From Paenibacillus allorhizosphaerae (GTDB lineage Bacteria; Bacillota; Bacilli; Paenibacillales; NBRC-103111), in assembly GCF_910594985.1 (NCBI RefSeq), contig NZ_CAJVCE010000008.1:195163-259162 (forward strand): a stretch of 64,000 nt of DNA. Direction: 5' to 3'. Both the position numbers and the translations under genes were made by a program. Positions 43,672-53,123 of the stretch are shown here, piece after piece. The notes under the pieces were generated by a model, which was not told the origin of the DNA, ran no database searches, and saw nothing but the letters and a program-made list of their open reading frames with translations. Numbering within the stretch: the stretch's first letter is position 1; each line of letters starts with the position of its first letter.

Positions 43672-44640
43672 GTGGAAACGACGATGGCCGCGATCGATCA
43701 ACAACGGACTTTTGCACGAATAGAAAAGAAGCGGACGACATGGGGAATCGTGCTCGACATTCGCAAGAACAAGCTGCTGTATGTGATGCTGTTACCGGTA
43801 TTGCTGTATTACGTCGTATTTCACTATGCACCGATGTACGGGGCAATGATTGCTTTCAAGGACTTTTCCCCTCGCCTCGGCATTTGGGGAAGCGAGTGGG
43901 TAGGCTTCGAGCATTTCGAAACGTTTTTCACGGGCGCGTATTTTTGGCGAACGATCAAAAATACGATCATGATCAGCTTATACGAACTGATATTCGGGTT
44001 TCCGGCGCCGATCGCTCTAGCATTATTGCTCAATGAAGTGAAGAACGCCGTCTTCAAGCGCACGGTGCAAACGGTTACCTACATGCCGCATTTCATATCG
44101 CTCGTCGTTATTTGCGGCATTGTGAAAGACTTTACGTCCAGCGAAGGCGTCATTAACGATGTGATCGCGTTTTTTGGAGGCGAACGGTCCACCTTTTTGC
44201 TTGAACCGGGATTGTTCCGTTCCGTCTATGTTTCGTCCGGCATTTGGCAGCATATCGGCTGGGGAACGATCATTTACTTGGCGGCTTTGACCGGAATCGA
44301 TCCGGAGCAGTACGAAGCCGCCCGCATCGACGGCGCCGGAAGATGGAAGCAAATGGTACACGTCACTGTTCCCGGCATTATGCCGACGATTGTCATTCTG
44401 CTCATTCTTGAAATCGGACGAATGATGAACGTAGGCTTCGAAAAAATCATTTTGCTGTACAATCCGGGCACGTATGAAACGGCTGATGTCGTCTCGTCCT
44501 ATGTATACCGGGTCGGCTTGCAGGACTTTAACTACAGCTTCAGCTCCGCCGTCGGCTTATTTAACTCTGCCGTCAATTTCACGCTGCTTTTTTGCTCCAA
44601 TTGGTTAAGCCGCAAATTGAACGATACGAGTCTATGGTAG
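43672..44640 (+). CDS. Sugar ABC permease (LplB type)
   Basis: A 322-residue permease with six membrane spans. The loop EAARIDGAGRWKQMVHVTVP is the EAA motif that docks the ATPase. GTG at 43672 has GGGAGG five bases before and is preferred to upstream and downstream starts. The family matches LplB/YtcP-type permeases. It pairs with the next gene. No ATPase gene lies in the cluster, which is usual for these systems: a shared MsmX-type ATPase encoded elsewhere normally serves them. Confidence 0.91.
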   Translation: METTMAAIDQQRTFARIEKKRTTWGIVLDIRKNKLLYVMLLPVLLYYVVFHYAPMYGAMIAFKDFSPRLGIWGSEWVGFEHFETFFTGAYFWRTIKNTIMISLYELIFGFPAPIALALLLNEVKNAVFKRTVQTVTYMPHFISLVVICGIVKDFTSSEGVINDVIAFFGGERSTFLLEPGLFRSVYVSSGIWQHIGWGTIIYLAALTGIDPEQYEAARIDGAGRWKQMVHVTVPGIMPTIVILLILEIGRMMNVGFEKIILLYNPGTYETADVVSSYVYRVGLQDFNYSFSSAVGLFNSAVNFTLLFCSNWLSRKLNDTSLW

Positions 44641-44656
44641 GAAAGGGGGAGCCTGG

Positions 44657-45535
44657 ATGAACCGGCCGACTTTATCGGAAAGATGCTTTGACCTCGGCAA
44701 CATGCTTTTACTGACCTTGCTTATGATGGTGACGATTTACCCGCTCATCTACGTAGCCTTTGCTTCCATTAGCGATGCAGGACAACTGATGGCGTTCAGC
44801 GGATTGCTGTGGAAGCCCCTCGGATTTTCGCTCGATGCTTATGCCAGCGTCTTTGCCAATCCGATGATTCTTAAAGGCTATGCGAACACGTTCTTTGTTG
44901 TAGTGGTCGGCCTTGTTTTTAATATTTTGCTGACCTCGCTCGGAGCGTATGCGCTTTCCCGAAAAGGGTTGAAGTACCGCAAGCAGATTATGTTATTTAT
45001 TGTGTTTACGATGTTTTTCAGCGGCGGACTGATTCCGTTTTATCTTGTCGTCAAGGGTGTCGGCCTGGCCAATACGCTGTGGGCGCTGATCATCCCGCAA
45101 GCGATCAACACGTTTAACCTGATTTTGATGAAAACGGCGTTCGAATCGATTCCCGATGCGTTGGAGGAATCGGCCAAAATGGACGGTGCGAACGATTTTG
45201 TCATCCTGTTCCGGATCGTCTTGCCTTTATCGATGCCTGTCATCGCCGTTATGCTGCTGTACTACGGCGTAAGCCACTGGAATTCGTGGTTTCATGCGCT
45301 GATCTTTTTGCAGGACCGGTCGATGTATCCGCTTCAGCTCATACTGCGGGAAATATTGCTGCAAGGCGAAGCGAGCACGATGGCGGTCGGCGCTTCCGAT
45401 ACGGATGCGGCGATGCTGTCGGTTACGTTGAAATATGCGACGATCATCGTGGCTACAGTACCTATTCTGCTCGTCTATCCGTTCTTGCAAAAATATTTCG
45501 TGAAAGGCGCGCTGATTGGCGCGATTAAAGGTTAA
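44657..45535 (+). CDS. Sugar ABC permease (LplC type)
   Basis: A 292-residue permease with six spans. The EAA loop is LEESAKMDGANDFVILFRIV. It begins 16 bases after the first permease with GAAAGGGGGA before the ATG. YtcP/LplC type. It completes the heterodimeric channel of the operon. Confidence 0.92.
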   Translation: MNRPTLSERCFDLGNMLLLTLLMMVTIYPLIYVAFASISDAGQLMAFSGLLWKPLGFSLDAYASVFANPMILKGYANTFFVVVVGLVFNILLTSLGAYALSRKGLKYRKQIMLFIVFTMFFSGGLIPFYLVVKGVGLANTLWALIIPQAINTFNLILMKTAFESIPDALEESAKMDGANDFVILFRIVLPLSMPVIAVMLLYYGVSHWNSWFHALIFLQDRSMYPLQLILREILLQGEASTMAVGASDTDAAMLSVTLKYATIIVATVPILLVYPFLQKYFVKGALIGAIKG

Positions 45536-45576
45536 GGATATCGCTTAACCAATATCGAAAAAAGGGGCCAAACTCA

Positions 45577-46896
45577 ATGAAAAAAATAAACCGGGCGCTG
45601 TGTTCCTCCGCCATCGGCGCATTATTGATCACGTCCGCGTGCGGCGGTGGAGGCGGGGACAGTTCCAAGCCGGGAGATGCAGCGAAAGTAAACGAAGCAA
45701 ACGCAAACCGCAAGCCGGTGGAAATTGCGTTTTACCGGCCGAATACCGCCACAACCGAAGACCAGTTTATGGATTTGATGGGCAAAAAAATTAAGGAAAA
45801 GTTCCCGTTCGTCACGCCGAAGTTCATTCCGTACGGCCAAGGCACGAACGTGAACGAAGTCGTTACCTCCGGGGTCGACCTGGACATCGTCATCTTTTCC
45901 ATCGGCTTCGTGCCGCAAACGCAAAACTATAATTTGCAAACCGATCTGAGCGATTATATCAAAAAATATTCGTATGATACGAAGCGTCTGGAATCGACGA
46001 CATTGGATTTCATTAAACAGTACGGCGGCGGCAAAATATATTCGCTCCCGATCTTTACAACAGCGCAGGTACTGGCGTATAACAAGGATCTGTTCGATAA
46101 ATTCGGCGTGCCGTACCCGAAGGAAGGCATGACCTGGGATGAGCTGTACGACGTATCGAAGAAGCTGAGCCGCACAGACGGTGGAGTACAATATTACGGC
46201 TTTCTGACCTCCGTCTCGCATATGCTGCGGATGAACCAGCTGTCGCTTCCGTTCGTCGACGTGAAAGCCAACCAGCCGGCGATCGGGACGGAAAAGTTCA
46301 AGCAGATGGCGGAAAACTTTACCCGGTTTTATCGCGTTCCGGGGGCCGAACTGCCGAAAGAAAAGCAGGGGAAGGAAGGCGACCTGTTCCTGAAAGACCG
46401 GACGCTCGCCATGTACGGATACTTGAACAGCACCGTGATCGGCGCGGCAACCGCCGGCATGAACGTAGACGCCGTTCCGCTCCCTTCGTTCAAGGAAGCG
46501 CCGGGCACCGGCTCGCAGATGTACCCGACGTTCGCCAGCGTGTCCAGCACGAGCAAGAACAAGGAGGTCGCCTTCGAAATATTGGCCTATTTGACCTCGG
46601 ATGACATGCAGCTCAAGTTTGCTAAAGAAGGAACCGGTCTGCCTGTAGTCAACAATCCGAAGCTGATCGAAGCGTTCGGCGAAGATATCCCGCAGCTGAA
46701 AGGGAAAAACATCAAGGCGTTCTACCCGACCAAGCCTGCTGCCATCAGCCCGAAATCGGCGTATGACGATTTGGTGGAGAAACAGGCGGTAACGGCATTC
46801 CGGGAATTGGCGCAGGGTATAAACGATGCGAATACGTCTTTCCGCAAAGGCGAGGAACAGGCAGCCAAAGATATCGAAGCGGCTGCGAAGAAATAG
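45577..46896 (+). CDS. Second sugar-binding lipoprotein of the operon
   Basis: A 439-residue family 1 binding protein, lipobox ending at Cys22 (ITSAC). It contains VPYPKEGMTWDELYDVSKKL, a block shared with the 61253 lipoprotein, and differs clearly from the first receptor at 41982. So the same permease pair is flanked by two receptors of different type. AAAGGGGCC precedes the ATG. Substrate unknown; the following broken lyase suggests a polyuronate or glycosaminoglycan fragment, which is inference. Confidence 0.9.
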   Translation: MKKINRALCSSAIGALLITSACGGGGGDSSKPGDAAKVNEANANRKPVEIAFYRPNTATTEDQFMDLMGKKIKEKFPFVTPKFIPYGQGTNVNEVVTSGVDLDIVIFSIGFVPQTQNYNLQTDLSDYIKKYSYDTKRLESTTLDFIKQYGGGKIYSLPIFTTAQVLAYNKDLFDKFGVPYPKEGMTWDELYDVSKKLSRTDGGVQYYGFLTSVSHMLRMNQLSLPFVDVKANQPAIGTEKFKQMAENFTRFYRVPGAELPKEKQGKEGDLFLKDRTLAMYGYLNSTVIGAATAGMNVDAVPLPSFKEAPGTGSQMYPTFASVSSTSKNKEVAFEILAYLTSDDMQLKFAKEGTGLPVVNNPKLIEAFGEDIPQLKGKNIKAFYPTKPAAISPKSAYDDLVEKQAVTAFRELAQGINDANTSFRKGEEQAAKDIEAAAKK

Positions 46897-46908
46897 GGCT
46901 GTGAATCT

Positions 46909-48106
46909 ATGGAGGTAGAGTGCGCACTCTGTTTTGCGAAAACGCTTTTATTAACTCGATGGAAAGGATTGCGGTTCACGAATACCGGCAAAACGGCGGT
47001 TCTGCTGAACGGTTCTAACAATATCCGGGTGACACGCAACACGTTTGCGCTGCCGGCTATCGGAGGCGACCTGATCTGGCTACAGGTCAGCGGCGTGAAC
47101 AGCCACCATAATCGGATCGACCGCAACGATTTCGGCAACAAGACCGACACGGCGCCTCTCATAGCTTACCAGGGAGACGGCAACGGCAATATTTCGCAAT
47201 TCGACGTCATCGAATATAACTATTTCCACGACGTCGGTCCGTGGGTATCCAACGGCAAAGAAACGATTCGTCTCGGTCTCTCCAGCGTATCACTCTCGAG
47301 CGGCTTTAATACGATCCAATACAATTTATTTGAGAATTACCGACGGCGAACCGGAGATCGTATCGGTCAAAAGCGGCAGCAATACGGTCCGTTATAATAC
47401 ATTTAAGACTTCCAAGGGAGGACTAACCTCGAGACACGGCCATAACAACAGCTTTTACGGCAACTTCTTTCTCGGGGACGGCGTGGAATCGGAGCAGGAT
47501 GGCATCCGGATTTACGGAAACGACCACAAAATTTACAACAACTACATGGAGAAGCTGACCGGCAAGGCGATTCTGATCGATAGCGGCGATTATGACGGCG
47601 GTTCGAGCGGCTATCCTTCAAATCCGTCTTCCACCGATCTGCAGGCGCAATGGAAAGTTTACCGTGCTCAAGTCGTCAATAACACTATCGTGGACAGCGC
47701 TGCAGGCATCATCGTCGGTTCCGGCAAGACGTATGCGCCTCAAGACAGCAGAGTAGCGAACAATATCGTAAGAAATTCTACCGGCACGTTGTACAACGAA
47801 GCCGCCACGACCAACACTGTGTTCGAAGGAAACATCGGTTACGGCAGCACGGTGACGAACAAGTCCAGAACGACAGCCGAAATTTGGTATCAAAATCCGC
47901 TGTTCTCAGCGATCGGCGGGCTGCAAAAGCTGTCCTCGACGAGCCCGGCGATCAACTATGCGAAAGGAACGTATTCGTTTGTGACGACGGATATGGACGG
48001 GGAAAACCGCTCGACTCCCGATGCCGGCGCGGACGAACGTTCAAGCGCCACAACGTTCCCGATCCATCCGTTGACGACGGCGGAGGTAGGACCGAACGCG
48101 CCTTAA
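46909..48106 (+). pseudogene. Broken polysaccharide lyase (PL6, chondroitinase-B/alginate-lyase type)
   Basis: Two overlapping frames together encode most of a right-handed beta-helix lyase. The first (46909-47397) carries NNIRVTRNTFALPAIGGDL and FDVIEYNYFHDVGPWVSNGK. The second (47330-48106) carries DGEPEIVSVKSGSNTVRYNT, then RHGHNNSFYGNFFLGDGV and IRIYGNDHKIYNNY, which are hallmark PL6 blocks. The frame shifts by one base near 47335, where the protein would read NLFEN then DGEPEIVS. The N-terminal signal and first third are also missing, and the reading starts only 12 bases after the receptor gene. So there was both a deletion and a frameshift, unless the base at 47335 is a sequencing error. 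Confidence 0.82.
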
Positions 48107-48139
48107 CTAAGTGTCACCTAAAGCGTAATGCTGCAGGAT

Positions 48140-48180
48140 CAAAAGCCGTACATTGCTTCATATGTGCGGCTTTTGGTTTT
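48140..48180 (+). terminator. Terminator of the uptake operon
   Basis: CAAAAGCCGTACAT pairs with ATGTGCGGCTTTTG and is followed by GTTTT. It ends the operon after the broken lyase. The remaining gap up to 48342 is AT-rich and shows no gene. Confidence 0.82.
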
Positions 48181-48342
48181 GTCCGCATTTACGGGTTTGC
48201 GCATCGGCGGCAATGTGACGTTGGGTGGCGCTTTTTCGTTGATTAACGGGATGGAATGATTGAAAAGGATTGTAGGAAATTATAGGGAATTATTTATTTA
48301 TTGTGATTATCTAGAAATATAGTATCGAAAGGAGTTATCGAT

Positions 48343-49128
48343 TTGGACAGCATGAAGCTCCCCCTAAAAAAGTTTAACGCAAAAAGACCTGGAGCCCTTA
48401 TTGGTACGATTACGGAAGTGTCGGAATACCTTAGATTGCTTTATGCAATGGTCGGGAAGAGTGGCCACGGGTCTTGGACATCTCCGGATTCTTCAGAAAA
48501 CAGTCTAGATGGGGCTTGCTTTTCATGTAACGGGACCGGTACTGTCCTCGGCGATATCGATCCAAGCCGCATGACCGTACCGGAACTGTCACTTAAACAC
48601 GGAGCCATGCTTTTATGGGCTGGTACGCATTGCGGTCCTGTTGAGATGATCAAACAATTGGCAAAGATGATCGGGATTGACTTTGTGAGGCCGCTTGCCG
48701 AGCAGGATAAACGGTTTACCGATATTTTGCTTTACGGATACGATAATGAACCTGTTTCATACATTCACAAAAATAAGCAAATGAAAGGGTTTTATCGCGG
48801 ATGTGTTTTCGATTTGCGGCAAATGCGAGATGCTGGTACGACCAGTTGGGGAAACCTAAGGGCAATCCATTTTTTCTCACATCAAGTTAAGTGCCCGGAG
48901 TGTAATGGAAGCGAGCTGGTCCCAGAGAGTTTACCTATTACGAGATTACCGATTTCGGAATTACTGCCGTTTATTCAAAATTTACCTAGTTCGCTCGACG
49001 ATCGTGACTTGAAGATTTCTAGTGAAGTAATAGATGAAATTGAATTGCGGCTGATCTACCTGAAAAAAATTGGCCTCAAGGCTTTGCCCTCTGTCAACGT
49101 CAATCCATTTTTTACCCAATTAGGTTGA
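48343..49128 (+). pseudogene. UvrA-like internal fragment
   Basis: The 261-residue frame matches the middle of UvrA. KRPGALIGTITEVSEYLRLL corresponds to the segment after Walker A. ACFSCNGTG is the second half of the first zinc module, MTVPELSLKHGAMLLWAG, FTDILLYGYDNEPVSYIH and CPECNGSELVPESLPI follow, and IDEIELRLIYLKKIGLKAL ends it. Walker A, the first CxxC half (replaced by SPDSSENS) and the LSGGE signature are absent, so it cannot be an ATPase. It starts at TTG behind AAAGGAG, so it may still be translated. Relic of a UvrA paralogue, or a recycled domain. It is more AT-rich than its neighbours. Confidence 0.72.
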
Positions 49129-49129
49129 G

Positions 49130-49921
49130 TTGCTCGGATTTTGGAGCCCACGCTATATTCCGTATTCTTACGCAGACAACGGTCATGTGATCGCTAACGT
49201 TTCGGTGAATATTCTCGATTGCATCATGGACGGCAACCGGCCGCAAGCGATGCAAATCGGAACCGTGATGACGCATCCTGATTATCGGAACAGAGGGCTA
49301 TCTTCCGATTTAATGAACATCGTGTTGGCGAAGTACGAGGAGCAATGCGACTTTATATACCTTTTCGCCAATCGCGACGTATTGGACTATTATCCTAAAT
49401 TCGGCTTTCAGGCTATGCAGGAGTCTTTATTTTATATGGACCGATCGCCTGAATCCCCGCAAAGTTCCGATGCCTTTATAGACAAAGGCATTCGTAAATT
49501 AAACGGGAAGAACAGTGAGGATCTCCGGTTTATTTACAAATTCGCGTCGGCACGAAGGCCGGTTTCCCGCATTTTTGGCACGGAGCACACGCTGGGCATT
49601 CTGATGTATTATTGTTTGAACGTATTTTACAACGATATTTATTATTTGGAACGCGAGGATGTCATTGTCCTTTACAAGCAGGAGCCGTCACGAATCGATA
49701 TGTTTGATATCATTAGCAGAACGGAGATTAACCTAGAACGCATTTTGAACACAATATCGCGCGCGAATACCGCAAAGATCGTGTTTCACTATACTCCCGA
49801 CGACCATGCAACGAGGATGGAGAGCAGTCCTTATGCGGAAAGCGATGTATTGTTCGTAAGATCGCGCGATCCTATTTCGTTTCCTGCACGGATGAAGCAT
49901 CCGAGTACGTCGCAAGCATAA
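49130..49921 (+). CDS. GNAT-like protein lacking the usual N-terminus
   Basis: A 263-residue frame starting at TTG one base after the UvrA-like frame. It begins LLGFWSPRYIPYSYADNGH, a point normally about 40 residues into this acetyltransferase type. IGTVMTHPDYRNRGLSSDLM is the acetyl-CoA motif, and NRDVLDYYPKFGF is motif B; the second half is a further domain. The missing N-terminus and the abutting UvrA fragment suggest a recombination junction near 49128. It may be translated by coupling and could be non-functional. Confidence 0.7.
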   Translation: MLGFWSPRYIPYSYADNGHVIANVSVNILDCIMDGNRPQAMQIGTVMTHPDYRNRGLSSDLMNIVLAKYEEQCDFIYLFANRDVLDYYPKFGFQAMQESLFYMDRSPESPQSSDAFIDKGIRKLNGKNSEDLRFIYKFASARRPVSRIFGTEHTLGILMYYCLNVFYNDIYYLEREDVIVLYKQEPSRIDMFDIISRTEINLERILNTISRANTAKIVFHYTPDDHATRMESSPYAESDVLFVRSRDPISFPARMKHPSTSQA

Positions 49922-50120
49922 CCCTTACTGAGTTCCAGCACAGTCAAAAGACGGTCTTGCTAAAATTGGAGAACAATGTAAATTATTCGTGTGAGCCAGA
50001 CTTAAGTCGAGTTCCAATTCCCGCCCGGGGACCGGAGGAGTTCTGGTCCTGCGACTGATTTGGATATCTTTTCCTTTCTGTATAGTTAAAGTAACAAATT
50101 ACAGAACAGGCGGGAATAAG

Positions 50121-51029
50121 ATGAGAAGTCGTACGGTTGCAGGAAAGAAATCATGGGTCCACCACTTCGAGGAGGAGAAATGGCTTTATTTAACGGGATT
50201 ATTCGGTTTTCTGCTTGCCGGAATATGCGCGGTTTGGGTGTTGTTGTTCGGAGGGGAGGTTGCTCCCCGAGGCGATGTCTCGAAAGCGATCTCCTTCAAT
50301 GCGGCACTCGGCATATTTTTGCTCTCGACGGCTGCCATTATGCCGTTTGCCGCAATGGGGAAGAGGAGCAAAGTTTTTTTTCGCGTAACGTACATCATCC
50401 TCGTGCTTTATTCTTACGGTGCAGAAACGGTGCAAAATTTCCGCGGCGTCAACCCGAGATTCGTACATAACGGTACGATCTTTGATAAGACGATCGGCAA
50501 CATCTTTGCTTTTGTCGCGCTGATGCTCGTATTGAGTTATCTATTCCTCGCAGTACATTATTTTCGCCGAAAAGCATACGTTCAGCGCCCGGAAATCGTG
50601 GTAGGGATTCGTTACGCCATGGCGGCCACCGTCATTTCGTTTGCAGCAGGCGTGTGGATTTCGGTCAATCAAGGTCGGTTCACCGGCCTGGAAGGAAACA
50701 TCATTTGGCTGCATGGTCTCGGGTTCCATGCGCTTCAAGCCGTACCGATCGTCGCCTGGTTAACGGAGTATACCTCGCTTAAGAGCACGGTTCGCCGGAC
50801 CATGGTTCATATTACGGGTATTGCATACGTGCTTGGACTTATCTCGATCGGCGTATTGACGTGGAACGGCCATTCCGTTCTGGAATGGTCGGCGCTACAG
50901 GTCGTCGCAATCGTCAGCTTTCTGGTTTCGATCACGGCAGGCGCGTGGGTGCTTGGTCAGTCGGTTACGGAGCTGCGGAGGGCATACAAGGGTTACGGGT
51001 TCAAAGGCTTAATGTCCACGATGAAATGA
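50121..51029 (+). CDS. Polytopic membrane protein of unknown function
   Basis: A 302-residue protein with about eight membrane spans. I do not recognise a family. Conserved-looking features include HGLGFHALQAVPIVAWL in the second half and VQNFRGVNPRFVHNGTIFDK in a loop. ATG at 50121 behind GGCGGGAATAAG. It is alone on its strand, followed by a terminator that faces the LacI gene. Role unknown. Confidence 0.75.
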   Translation: MRSRTVAGKKSWVHHFEEEKWLYLTGLFGFLLAGICAVWVLLFGGEVAPRGDVSKAISFNAALGIFLLSTAAIMPFAAMGKRSKVFFRVTYIILVLYSYGAETVQNFRGVNPRFVHNGTIFDKTIGNIFAFVALMLVLSYLFLAVHYFRRKAYVQRPEIVVGIRYAMAATVISFAAGVWISVNQGRFTGLEGNIIWLHGLGFHALQAVPIVAWLTEYTSLKSTVRRTMVHITGIAYVLGLISIGVLTWNGHSVLEWSALQVVAIVSFLVSITAGAWVLGQSVTELRRAYKGYGFKGLMSTMK

Positions 51030-51050
51030 AACGAATAGTTTGGCGTGAGC

Positions 51051-51092
51051 AAAGCAGCCGGCCGCAGGGATATGCGGCAGGGCTGCTTTTTT
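51051..51092. terminator. Bidirectional terminator between convergent genes
   Basis: AAAGCAGCC pairs with GGGCTGCTTT, with an inner GCCGCA/TGCGGC stem, followed by TTTTTT on the plus strand. It separates the membrane protein gene from the convergent LacI-type gene. Confidence 0.82.
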
Positions 51093-51118
51093 CGTATGCC
51101 GGTCCGGCTGGTGCGCAG

Positions 51119-52138
51119 CTAGTGCGGCAGGCTGGATTCTCTGATCTTCAGTTCCGGATGTAAGTAAGTGATTTTACCCACTTCTTTTCCCTCGAGGACG
51201 TCGTTTACGAGCTGCACGGCCATGCTGCCGAGCTTGGATATGTTTTGGGTTACGCTGCTCAAGCTGGGCGTCAAGTAATGGCATAATTGAATATCGTCGT
51301 AGCCGACTACGGAGACGTCCCCGGGGATAGCGTATCCCGCCTCGGTCAGTTTTTTCATGACGCCGACAGCCATCATATCGTTCGCGACAAAAATGCCGTT
51401 AAACTCGCTCCCTTTCTCAAGCAGCGCTTCGCAAGCGGCATATCCGCCCTCCATGTTGTCTTTGGGAGCGTTGACGATCAAATCCTCATTTACCGAGATT
51501 TGGTTGCGGCTCAATGTTTTAATATAGCTGTCTTTCTTAACGACGCTGGGGTAGGAGAAGTTGAAGCCATTAATGTAAGCGATCCGGTCGCGCCCGGTAT
51601 CGATGAGATGCTGAACGGCCATGCAAGCCCCTTCGGCTTCGTCGGAAAGCACGCAATAAATATTTTTCCCGACCAGCGCATGATTCGTGAGTACGACCGG
51701 TATGCGTTCGGACGTCTTCATAATATGATGGCTGTGGGGGTCGGTCACGTTGCGCCCGCCGACGAATATAATCCCGTCCACCTGTTTCTTCACGAAAATT
51801 TCGACGTATTTTTCCTCTTTTTCAATCCAATTTCCCGTGTTACCGAGCAGAATCGAATAGTTGTTGTGAAAGGCATGCTTTTCGATCACATGCACCATTT
51901 CCGCATAGTAAGGATTGTTCACCGTTGCGATAAACACGCCGATCGTCCTCGTAGACCTGGATACAAGACTTTGAGCCAGCGCGTTAGGCGAGTAATTCAA
52001 ACGTTCCATAATGGAATGAATTTTCGTCCGGGTTTCGCTGCTTACTTTATCGGGGGTGTTGATCGTTCGGGATACGGTAGCGGTGGACACGCCGGCTTCT
52101 TTGGCAATATCGTATATGCTTGCATTTTTTTTGCTCAC
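51119..52138 (-). CDS. LacI-family transcription regulator
   Basis: A 339-residue repressor. The N-terminal ASIYDIAKEAGVSTATVSRT is the LacI helix-turn-helix, followed by the hinge helix YSPNALAQSLVSRSTRTIGV and the sugar-binding domain with VVGYDDIQLCHYLTPSLSSV near the C-terminus. Start GTG at 52138 behind AAGGGAA. Good operator-like sites lie upstream (52191, 52374, 52468), and a promoter is turned away from it. The gene it once controlled is probably gone. Confidence 0.91.
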   Translation of the reverse strand: MSKKNASIYDIAKEAGVSTATVSRTINTPDKVSSETRTKIHSIMERLNYSPNALAQSLVSRSTRTIGVFIATVNNPYYAEMVHVIEKHAFHNNYSILLGNTGNWIEKEEKYVEIFVKKQVDGIIFVGGRNVTDPHSHHIMKTSERIPVVLTNHALVGKNIYCVLSDEAEGACMAVQHLIDTGRDRIAYINGFNFSYPSVVKKDSYIKTLSRNQISVNEDLIVNAPKDNMEGGYAACEALLEKGSEFNGIFVANDMMAVGVMKKLTEAGYAIPGDVSVVGYDDIQLCHYLTPSLSSVTQNISKLGSMAVQLVNDVLEGKEVGKITYLHPELKIRESSLPH

Positions 52139-52190
52139 TAGAAAATTCCCTTCATCGATTTAATGATATGACGACGGTGCAATAGTAAGA

Positions 52191-52204
52191 AACCCATTAC
52201 ATTC
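52191..52204. promoter_or_regulatory. Degenerate LacI-type operator
   Basis: Read on the minus strand, AATGTAATGGGTTTCT has the left half of the operators at 52374 and 52468 but a changed right half (TTTCT instead of TTACA). It lies between the LacI start and the rest of the region and may allow autoregulation. Confidence 0.4.
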
Positions 52205-52338
52205 GATTATATCGTACGGCCACTTTGTTTTCAATCGCCGCGATTTGCGGCAGCCTGCGACCGAATATGGTAAAAGTGTGCTAATCAAGACAGGATGCGA
52301 GTCGTGGTATAAAGACTTAGTAAATGCAATGGAACGTA

Positions 52339-52367
52339 TTGTTGAAAAGTAAGCAATGGTATATAAT
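52339..52367 (+). promoter_or_regulatory. LacI-controlled promoter, apparently orphaned
   Basis: TTGTTG (52339-52344) and a perfect TATAAT (52362-52367) with a 17-base spacer. The operator at 52374 sits on the expected transcription start. It reads towards a broken gene rather than an operon. Confidence 0.68.
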
Positions 52368-52373
52368 GACGCA

Positions 52374-52387
52374 TGTAACGGGTTACA
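52374..52387. promoter_or_regulatory. LacI-type operator
   Basis: TGTAACGGGTTACA is nearly palindromic and of the central-CG type bound by LacI/CcpA-family repressors. It begins at the expected transcription start of the upstream promoter. Confidence 0.72.
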
Positions 52388-52467
52388 TTAAGTTTCGTGT
52401 TTGTTGTTATAAAATCGGTATATATTACATGTATTTTATAATATTGTTGGATTATTGACGAGGTTAA

Positions 52468-52481
52468 TGTAATGGGTTACA
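52468..52481. promoter_or_regulatory. Second LacI-type operator
   Basis: TGTAATGGGTTACA differs from the site at 52374 by a single base, 94 bases away. Two such sites at about nine helical turns suit DNA looping by a LacI-family dimer or tetramer. The rest of the gap 52482-52598 shows no gene. Confidence 0.7.
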
Positions 52482-52598
52482 TTCATTTTGTAATTGTACG
52501 AGTGTAGTGTTTGCTAGTGAAGAGATTCTCATCGTTAACAGGGGGGATTGCCGGACAGATCGAGGTATGAATAATGCAAGAGCGTTGTACGTGTAGAG

Positions 52599-53103
52599 GC
52601 GTGAAGGAGAAAAACATTCCGTACGAATATTTGGAGGAAGGCGCCGGCTTATGCTGGGGAACGACGTCAAAGTAGAGCTGTTCGGTCCGCCGAAGGGCGA
52701 GCTGCCGGATGCCATCCAATCGTACAACGACGCGAAGCTGAATTATTACTCCATTGTCGTAAAGCTGACGTATAAGAACCAGTCCTTCTTATTCCCCGGC
52801 GACATTTACAAGGACATGGAGGAAAAGCTGAACGCGCAATACGGCGACCGTCTGAAGGCGGACTATTTGCATGCGCCGCATCATGGCGAAGTCACCTCGT
52901 CATCGCCCAAATTTATCGAGAAAGTCGCGCCGAAGGCGGCTGTGCTGAGCAGCAATATATGGGTGAACATGCCGCTCTTGGAAAGACTGGAAAGAGGCGT
53001 AACGAAAGCTTATAATACAGGGATTAATAAAAATATTTTGATCACGTCGGATGGCAAGCAGCTGCAGGTCTTCCCGGAAAAAGACAGACCTGCGCAGAAA
53101 TGA
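52599..53103 (+). pseudogene. C-terminal remnant of a metallo-beta-lactamase-fold (ComEC-like) gene
   Basis: From 52651 the frame encodes LGNDVKVELFGPPKGELPDA, FLFPGDIYKDMEEKL and DYLHAPHHGEVTSSSPKFIE, the C-terminal part of a ComEC/Rec2-type hydrolase domain. Upstream, another frame reads KEKNIPYEYLEEGAG, which would precede LMLGNDVK in an intact protein. So the gene is frameshifted near 52645 and lacks its N-terminal metal motif (HxHxDH). It sits behind the orphan LacI promoter. Confidence 0.72.
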
Positions 53104-53123
53104 TCGCGGAGAGGGAGAAGAGG

